From CAYLZW01 sp964388085 (GTDB lineage Bacteria; Myxococcota; UBA727; CAYLZW01): 5,797 nt of DNA. Below, piece after piece: positions 5,465 to 5,797 of this stretch; the stretch's first letter is position 1; every line of letters starts with the position of its first letter. The notes beneath the pieces are model-generated. The model saw only the letters and a list, made by a program, of their open reading frames with translations, searched no databases and was not told the DNA's origin. The stretch lies in the NCBI GenBank assembly GCA_964388085.1, contig CAYLZW010000353.1:1-5797 (forward strand), given 5' to 3'. The position numbers and the translations under genes were made by a program.

Positions 5465-5716
5465 TCACAGCGCCACCACCGCGTAGCGGCTGCCGGGGTT
5501 CATCGCCTCGAGCTCGGCGCGGCGCGCCTCCGCGGCGGCCTCGTCGACGAAGGCGTTGAGGCGCCAGGTGGTCGGCGTCGGCGCCATGCGGCTGATCGAG
5601 CCGTCCTTGTTGACCGACTTCACGATGAAACGCGCGGTGGCGGCGGCGTGTTTGACGGAGCGCCTGGCGCGGGCGGCAGCGTAGGCGCGGAAGGCGGTGG
5701 TGCTCTTGATCTTCAT
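5465..5716 (-). CDS. Hypothetical 83-residue protein
   Basis: AGGA (5725-5728) lies 8 bases before ATG 5716. The N-terminus is basic and Ala/Arg-rich (residues 1-30). It is followed by a strand (RFIVKSV, 29-35), a turn (NKDGS), a second strand around WRLNAFV (51-57), a long acidic/Ala helix (DEAAAEARRAELEAM, 58-72) and a final strand (SRYAVVAL, 76-83). The pattern of strand, strand, helix and ending '-NPGSRYAV' resembles small phage or plasmid accessory proteins, but no family can be named. The basic head could bind nucleic acid. It is the first gene of a minus-strand pair with the 90-residue protein. Confidence 0.72.
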   Translation of the reverse strand: MKIKSTTAFRAYAAARARRSVKHAAATARFIVKSVNKDGSISRMAPTPTTWRLNAFVDEAAAEARRAELEAMNPGSRYAVVAL

Positions 5717-5797
5717 CGGGGTCGTCCTCGCGTTCGCGGCGTGCCCAGTGCCCGTCGCGTGAGGACATACAGGCTTCCGTTTGCGCCCCTAGCAAGG
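5717..5797 (-). promoter_or_regulatory. Upstream region of the two small minus-strand genes
   Basis: These 81 bases contain the ribosome site of the 83-residue gene and probably its promoter. Reading the minus strand, TTGCTA near the window edge and TATGTC further in are 20 bases apart, too far for a standard sigma-70 promoter, so no promoter is assigned. Nothing else is seen, and the window ends here. Confidence 0.3.

Noticed and set aside
5445..5795. Upstream extension of the 90-residue gene to 207 residues
   Set aside because: It overlaps the 83-residue gene in another frame and reads as an Arg-rich shadow; ATG 5444 has a good ribosome site.

Overview
The window is very GC-rich, and its real genes carry G or C at almost every third codon position. 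This fits a high-GC bacterium. A myxobacterium-like (Myxococcota) or similar large-genome host is a guess from base composition and gene style, not something the sequence proves. No rRNA, tRNA, CRISPR array, transposase or integrase is visible.

Layout: positions 1-276 carry no convincing gene but hold two inverted repeats of the same geometry and one hairpin. Positions 277-3936 are a tight two-gene minus-strand operon. Its first gene (1174-3936) encodes a 920-residue P-loop NTPase of STAND-like appearance with a possible N-terminal helix-turn-helix. Three bases downstream comes a 297-residue protein with an HExxH zinc-metallopeptidase motif (277-1170). Positions 3937-4073 are a divergent intergenic region with an iterated TCGATGG repeat and a 12-bp palindrome. 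On the plus strand there follow a 53-residue protein (4074-4235) and a clear prokaryotic viperin (4301-5191), each behind a good ribosome binding site. The viperin end overlaps, tail to tail, the end of a 90-residue minus-strand gene (5172-5444), which lies behind an 83-residue minus-strand gene (5465-5716).

The secure functional anchor is the viperin: a radical-SAM enzyme whose family converts CTP, GTP or UTP to 3'-deoxy-3',4'-didehydro nucleotides that terminate phage RNA synthesis. The best candidate for something undescribed is the divergent NTPase plus metallopeptidase operon that shares its control region with the viperin unit. It may be a separate protease-based defence module, or the sensing and regulatory arm of a composite viperin locus. 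The possible HTH on the NTPase next to an HExxH protease recalls XRE/ImmA-type switches, in which a protease relieves a DNA-binding repressor. That functional link is inference; the gene order, spacing and motifs are read directly from the sequence.
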